A stretch of 64,000 bases of DNA. Origin: Poa pratensis. Its lineage: Eukaryota; Streptophyta; Magnoliopsida; Poales; Poaceae. The stretch spans positions 16,992,225 through 17,056,224 of the forward strand of contig CAMZMU010000107.1 of NCBI GenBank assembly GCA_947311845.1, read 5' to 3'. A model generated the notes under the pieces. It saw only the letters and a program-made list of their open reading frames with translations, searched no databases and was not told the origin of the DNA. A program made the position numbers and the translations under genes. Position 1 is the first letter of the stretch, and each line of letters begins with the position of its first letter. Positions 60,699 through 64,000 of the stretch are shown here, piece by piece.

Positions 60699-62722
60699 AT
60701 GGGAGAAAGAACTAAGTTGTGTGATTACACAAACACTCCAAATGATCAATTTATTGCTAGGCCCATTGCCACACCTAAGATAAATGCTGAGAGTTATGAA
60801 GTAAGTCCTAGTTTGTTGAACTTGATAACTAGGGAACAATTTGGCGGTAGTGCTATGGAGGATGCCTCTATGCATCTTCATGATTTTGTTGAAATATGTG
60901 ACATGCAGAAATTTAAAAATGTGGAAAGTGATATTCTAAAACTGAAGTTATTTCCTTTCTCACTTAGAGGAAAAGCTAAAGAGTGGCTGCATTCATTACC
61001 TATTGATAGCATTAAAACTTGGGATGATTTAAAAGAAGCTTTCATTAAGAAATACTATCCCCTGTTAAAATTTTGCAAAATAGAAACAACATTCTTTCTT
61101 TTAGGCAAAATGAAAATGAACATGTTGCTATGGCTTGGGATAGGATTAAACTTATGCTTAGAACTTGTCCATCACATGGGGTCAACGAATGGACCATATT
61201 ACACTCTTTTTACAATGGTCTAAATTACATGTCTAGAAATATTCTTGATTCTGCTGCTGGAGGTGCTTTTATGGGAAAAACTATAGTAGAAGCTAAGAAC
61301 ATATTGGAAAGTATTTTGCAAAACTATAGTCAATGGCATACTGATAGAGCACCTAATCCTTCTAAGAAAGTGAACTCCATAGAAGAAACAAATGATTTGT
61401 CATCTAAAATGGATACTATTCTTGCTTTCATTAATAAACAAAATATTGAAAATGTGCCTTTGCAAGAACTAGTTGGTAATAATCCTGAAAATATTGATGT
61501 CAACTTCATTAGGAACTATGGTAATAATGGGTATGGTAACAACAATTATAACTCTTATAATAAACCCCCATATGTTCCCAACAACCGTCCTTCTATTCCA
61601 TATCCTAATGCTAGTGATAATTGGAAGCCTATGCCACCACGTAATGATAATTTTGAGGCTAATAAAATTCTTATGGAACAAGTTGCTAGTCATAATACCA
61701 TGATACAAGAGTTGAATAAGTCTGTTGCTTCTATTAGTTCTGATATTAAAGGCTTACAACTCCAAACTGCAGGACTAGACAAAGCCTTGTCAAAACTAGC
61801 TGATAACCAAGCCACTTTATTGAGTATGTCTGCAGGGAAACCACAAGCACCACCTGTGGTTGGAATGAATTCTATTAATATTGCTGAAAATGTTCCTCTT
61901 ACTTTGAGGAAACTCTTAATGAATTATTGAACTATCCTGAATATTTGTTGCCATTTATGTCTCAACTTGTTGGATTAAAAGAAGAAGTTAACGAAACTGA
62001 ACATGATGAATCTCTTATGTTGATTGAGTTAGAAAAGAAAGTTGAGGAAGTTAAAATGCTTAGTGAAGTCAAGGACCATTGCTTGACTTAGAGAATTGTA
62101 GCTTGCATGAATTAATATCTATCTTACAAAAATTTGCAAGTGATCCTTCCATTAATGTTAACCAAGCTGGTTTTGGTTCTTATATTGCTAATCATGTGTT
62201 AAAAGAAAAGATTGCTAGGTACAACCAAGAGGCTATGATACCACCTAAGCTTGGGGATTATGGATTCCCAAAGTCCTAGTAACCATTGGAAAAGAGACAC
62301 ACCATGCTATACTTGATCTAGGATCTAGTGTCTCTGTTTTATCTAAAGAACTATATGAAGTACTTGAATTGAAAAATCTTGAAAAATGCTCTATTGAACT
62401 TGCACTTGCTGATGATTCCATTAAACATGCTTTAGGAAAAGTAAGTGATGTTATGGTAGAGTTACATATGACATTTGTGCCTGTTGATTTTCTAATCATG
62501 GATATGGGGAATAAAACCTCTAGTCCAATTATTCTTGGAAGACCTTTTCTTCGTACTACAGGTGCTATCATTGATTCAAAAGAAGGGAATGTGAAGTTTC
62601 AGTTTCCACACAAGAAGTGCATGGAACACTTCCCAAGGAAGAGGGACACACCATGTTCAAGCTCCCTCATGAGCTTCGTCCACAATAAACATCAAGTAAG
62701 AAGCCTAGCTATATGGCTATAA
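60699..62722 (+). pseudogene. Gypsy gag and aspartic protease, frameshifted, without polymerase
   Basis: The ATG at 60699 begins a gag with the retrotransposon-gag core (FPFSLRGKAKEWL, then TWDDLKEAF), followed by an Asn/Tyr-rich linker and a coiled coil. The downstream part carries the protease active-site block LDLGSSVSVLSK (near 62315-62350), then the conserved ILGRPFLRTTG. Four frame breaks each fit loss of a single base in a short run: near 61059-61062, 61903-61905, 62076-62077 and 62270-62272. After the stop at 62720-62722 there is no reverse transcriptase, RNase H or integrase. The element is probably gag-protease only and non-autonomous, as known for some abundant Triticeae gypsy families. 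Confidence 0.78.
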
Positions 62723-64000
62723 AGAAAGCGCTTTACGGGAGGCAACCCGGTTGTTTTTATTTGTGATTTTCTTTGTGTCCTCTTGCTGTAACAAGAGACT
62801 TAGTGTTTAGTTTAGTTTCTGGAATTTTTAATAAAGTGCCAAGTTTTACTCATTTTGGTTGAAAAGTTGCTTATAGCGTTCGGAGATTTTATTCCTGCAC
62901 GAATCTGTGCACGGTATGATTTTTAATTCTTATTCTGTAACTCCGAATGAGCTCATATTTAAACTGTAGTGAACTTTTCATCCTCTGTATGCATGAATTT
63001 TTTCGGAATTTTCGACAAAGTTAAGTAGGGTAGAAAAATACGTTTAGCTGCTGCTGTTTTTCTGGACAGATTCTGTCCCATTTTGTTTGATGCATGCTTA
63101 GAACTTTTAACTTGAATCTTTTTGATCCAATTGAGTTTATGAGTAGGCATACAACATTATACACTTTCTGGACATTCATATGAATTTTTGTCTAAGGATT
63201 ATATGCAGCAAGAAATCTATTTGTTTATCACTACTAATGCACCACAGAAAAAGAAATGGGAGAAACGGTGTTTTGAAGTTTTTTCACAGGGATTAGAGGA
63301 GATGCACCAAGAGCTATCCAAGGATGGTGAAGACCATAAGCTTGGGGATGTGAAGACAACCCCACTGGACCTACACACTCTCGGTTTGCACACGTCTAAC
63401 TTCTGTTTTTCGATCGAAACACTTTATCGCATAAACTTGGAGCGTCTTTTTGTTTGTTTAGGTTAGATTTTTATTTTGTGAGACCACCACACTATCATTT
63501 ATATATGAGAGAGCTACTGGAAATTTGGGTTGAATTATGTTGGATGCTATTATAAGATTGGGAAAAGGGATGTTGAGTTAATTTTAAAAGATACATATAG
63601 TTGCATGATTCATGAGCTTGTTAATGAGTAATAATTTGCAAATTTTTATCAAGAGCTATCTTTTATTCATGTTTTGATGCTAAATGTTATTTACCTTGTT
63701 TTAACATGGATTAGTTAGTTCTATGGACACTCATGCATGCATTTAGATGGTCAACTTTCTCCCTCTTGCTAGCCCAAAAATTCCAACAAGCAAAAACTTG
63801 TTTCCAACACCTTCAACCAAAGTTTTTCCAGTGAGTCCACCATATCTACCTATTAGCTTTATGCTATTCCGAGTATGTTTATCATGATATTTGTGTTATC
63901 TATACCTCTGAATGAAAATGCTTATGTTGTTAATTGTTGTGGGAAAAGTTGGTTATATAGCTCTCTCGAACTTGATGCACACTTTACTTTCATTGCATAA
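62723..64000 (+). mobile_element. Internal non-coding part of the gypsy element
   Basis: It begins with GAAAGCGCTTTACGGGAGGCAACCCGG just after the protease ORF. I associate this phrase (from memory) with wheat gypsy elements that lack pol. No polymerase motif is seen to the end of the window. The 3' LTR should lie downstream. Confidence 0.5.

Overview
The window is nuclear DNA from a grass, most likely a Triticeae species (wheat, Aegilops, rye or barley). The evidence is plant-type intron-rich genes with very GC-rich first exons, typical grass Stowaway MITEs (CTCCCTCCGT ends with TA duplications), a tRNA-derived SINE of the kind abundant in wheat, Mutator- and hAT-type elements with clean target-site duplications (TSDs), LINE 3' ends, and an Athila-like Ty3/gypsy element primed by tRNA-Asp. 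No bacterial, viral or CRISPR-like locus was seen.

Four recognisable host genes all lie on the + strand. (1) 3106-6112: a TORTIFOLIA1/SPIRAL2-like microtubule-associated HEAT protein (5 exons, 624 aa, intact). (2) 16638-19774: an atypical E2F of the DEL/E2Fe type with two DNA-binding domains (10 exons, 455 aa, intact). (3) 21553-25548: the mitochondrial pyruvate dehydrogenase E1 alpha subunit (8 exons), with three small deletions in its GC-rich first exon. (4) 43551-44641: a single-exon GATL-type GT8 glycosyltransferase with about six single-base deletions. A possible small gene (76 aa, minus strand) lies at 51810-52040. The four genes have housekeeping or developmental roles and do not form a pathway.

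The rest is layered mobile DNA. 841-2769 is a TIR element carrying its own TATA box, a (CT)18 leader and an ORF. 13027-14361 is a Pack-MULE-like element with a 9-bp TSD. 20855-21165 is a SINE with a 16-bp TSD. 30331-39721 is a 1.8-kb unit repeated three times in tandem, later hit by an ORF1-only LINE-like element (copy 1), a Mutator-like element with doubled inverted repeats (copy 3) and a truncated LINE end (copy 3). 50332-51309 is a hAT element with an 8-bp TSD. 52766-53578 and 54153-55328 are two minus-strand retroposons. 57010-57890 is a decayed PIF/Harbinger transposase. 58591 to the window end is a Ty3/gypsy element with gag and protease but no polymerase in view.

A general caution: every frame break I could trace in otherwise well-conserved coding sequence (16 sites in five loci) is best read as a loss of one or two bases, mostly at short homopolymers. 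This looks more like under-called homopolymers in the assembly than independent gene death, so the PDH and GATL genes may be intact in the organism.
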